This document shows, piece after piece, positions 62,874 through 64,000 of a stretch of DNA of 64,000 nucleotides. A program made the translations under genes and the position numbers. The notes beneath the pieces were generated by a model. The model saw only the letters and a list, made by a program, of their open reading frames with translations, searched no databases and was not told where the DNA came from. Position 1 is the first letter of the stretch; each line of letters opens with the position of its first letter. This DNA is from Niastella sp. OAS944 (GTDB lineage Bacteria; Bacteroidota; Bacteroidia; Chitinophagales; Chitinophagaceae): positions 124,001 to 188,000 of the forward strand of contig JANUBW010000004.1 of the NCBI GenBank assembly GCA_024809215.1, given 5' to 3'.

Positions 62874-62995
62874 AAAAATCACAAATAACAAGAACCAAAT
62901 AAATCACAAATGCAAATCCTCAAATACAGGAGTTCACCTGGAATTTGGGAGTTTGGAATTTGGTGCTTTTTTGGAGCTTGGAGCTTGGTTCCTGA
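62874..62995. repeat. 7-bp arrays between surE and the lipid kinase gene
   Basis: Left part AATCACA, AATAACA, AGAACCA, AATAAAT, CACAAAT; right part GGAATTT, GGGAGTT, TGGAATT, then GGAGCTT, GGAGCTT. The CAAAT-type units of the left part are complementary to the ATTTG-type units of the right part. Confidence 0.65.
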
Positions 62996-63069
62996 GATTT
63001 TAACAGTGATAATCGTGCCAGGGCGGGTGGTATAATTTTATGATCGTTATTCAGGTCAACACACAAGAA

Positions 63070-63969
63070 ATGAAAACGATCCATCTTATACACAACCCCG
63101 GTGCGGGTGACGAAGCACACTCTAAATCAACGCTCTTACGGTTTATTGAAGCAGCCGGATATGAGTGTAGATATTGTTCTACAGACGATGGCGACCAATG
63201 GAAAAATATTGATCCCAATACCGATTTTATTGTGATTGCCGGTGGCGATGGCACTGTAAAGGAAACCATTTCAGAACTGCTGAAAAAAGAAAGCTCCAAT
63301 AAACGGTTACCAATAGCCATTCTGCCCTGCGGCACTGCCAACAATATTGCAGGGTCGTTGAATATAAAAGGCGAACTTATTGATATCATCCGCTCCTGGA
63401 GCAATCCTGAAACTACTGCCATCGATGTAGGTGAGATCTTCGATGTAGAAGAATCACCGGATTTCTTTATTGAAAGTTTTGGATATGGACTGTTCCCGTT
63501 CCTGATGCAGGAAATGGAAAGAACAGGCAAGAACAAGATAGAGGACAAAGAGGAAAAGATAAAAGCGGCGCAACAACTCATGCACGACATCTCACATTCC
63601 TATAAACCACATACCTGCGAACTGATCATAGATGGCGAAGATCATAGCGGCGAGTACCTGATGGCCGAGATCATGAACACCCGCTTTATTGGTCCTAACC
63701 TTTTTTTATCGCCGCATGGCCACCCCGGCGATGGCACTTTCGAAGTCGTACTTATACCCGGCGAAGACCAGGAAAAATTTGCCGCCTATGTTGATAGTAA
63801 GATCAAGGATTCTGAAGTGATGTATTCTTTCATTACCATAAGAGCGGAAGATGTAAAAATAAAATGGAAAGGCACACACGCACATGTAGACGATGAAAAG
63901 ATAAAACTAAAAGAAAATGCACCCGTACATATACGGGTGCAAAAGAATGCTTTGACGTTTTTGATTTAA
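63070..63969 (+). CDS. Diacylglycerol/lipid kinase family protein
   Basis: About 299 aa from the ATG at 63070 (KTIHLIHNPGAGDEAHSKST); an in-frame ATG at 63040 overlaps a TAATTTTA promoter-like box and is less likely. VIAGGDGTVKETISELL is the nucleotide-binding GGDGT motif and LPCGTANNIAGSLNI the second one of the YegS/DAGK family. It phosphorylates diacylglycerol or a related lipid. The gene is complete. Confidence 0.88.
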   Translation: MKTIHLIHNPGAGDEAHSKSTLLRFIEAAGYECRYCSTDDGDQWKNIDPNTDFIVIAGGDGTVKETISELLKKESSNKRLPIAILPCGTANNIAGSLNIKGELIDIIRSWSNPETTAIDVGEIFDVEESPDFFIESFGYGLFPFLMQEMERTGKNKIEDKEEKIKAAQQLMHDISHSYKPHTCELIIDGEDHSGEYLMAEIMNTRFIGPNLFLSPHGHPGDGTFEVVLIPGEDQEKFAAYVDSKIKDSEVMYSFITIRAEDVKIKWKGTHAHVDDEKIKLKENAPVHIRVQKNALTFLI

Positions 63970-64000
63970 ATTAATAACGTTCTGCTATATATAAGCCTGT

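Noticed and set aside
1-64000. Insertion sequences, phage or integrase genes
   Set aside because: No transposase, integrase or phage structural gene was recognised in any frame.

Overview
The window looks like chromosomal DNA of a Bacteroidota member, most likely the family Chitinophagaceae (Niastella/Chitinophaga type). Reasons: SusC/SusD pairs, FecR/ECF-sigma pairs, many TonB-dependent receptors, TAnnTTTG-type promoter boxes, almost no Shine-Dalgarno sequences, and TPR-LuxR and TPR-histidine kinase regulators. The genus is inferred from gene style only.

Layout. 0-7.5 kb: the end of an esterase gene, a small NTF2-like protein, then a minus-strand operon (2TM protein, cupin, CMD protein, alpha/beta hydrolase, a DJ-1/ABM fusion, a DJ-1 protein). 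It lies behind a frameshifted Crp/Fnr regulator and two tandem Crp-like operators. 7.6-12.2 kb: a TPR histidine kinase and a sigma54-type response regulator. 12.8-24.8 kb: a secretion and glycosylation locus. It has a C39-peptidase ABC exporter, a HlyD adaptor, a double-glycine-leader precursor of 204 aa with a Ser/Gly-rich, Cys-free body, two erythromycin-esterase-like proteins (one without its active site), a double GT25-like protein, UDP-galactopyranose mutase, a GT11 fucosyltransferase and two more GT-like proteins. This is the best candidate for an undescribed system. 24.8-27 kb: gene fragments, repeat arrays and a tRNA-Val. 27-33 kb: a sugar dehydrogenase, a WG-repeat protein and a GH63-like glucosidase. 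33.3-41.6 kb: ECF sigma, FecR and two paralogous TonB receptors. 41.9-52.2 kb: MoaD-like plus BNR protein, FecR, SusC/SusD and an ECF sigma factor. 52.3-64 kb: HD hydrolase, TPR-LuxR regulator, a TonB receptor/beta-helix/histidine phosphatase operon, a lipoprotein hydrolase, SurE and a lipid kinase.

The second major signal is in the intergenic DNA. It holds many degenerate tandem arrays of fixed short period: 21 bp (12.4 and 25.4 kb), 42 bp (26.3 kb), 11 bp (40.9 kb), 7 bp (about a dozen sites at 41-63 kb) and 8 bp built on GTYRAC (five sites). The 21/42-bp arrays keep exact phase over hundreds of bases although their sequences have diverged. The 7- and 8-bp arrays often contain the stop codon of the neighbouring gene or form hairpins, and two 7-bp arrays lie in frame inside a FecR gene.
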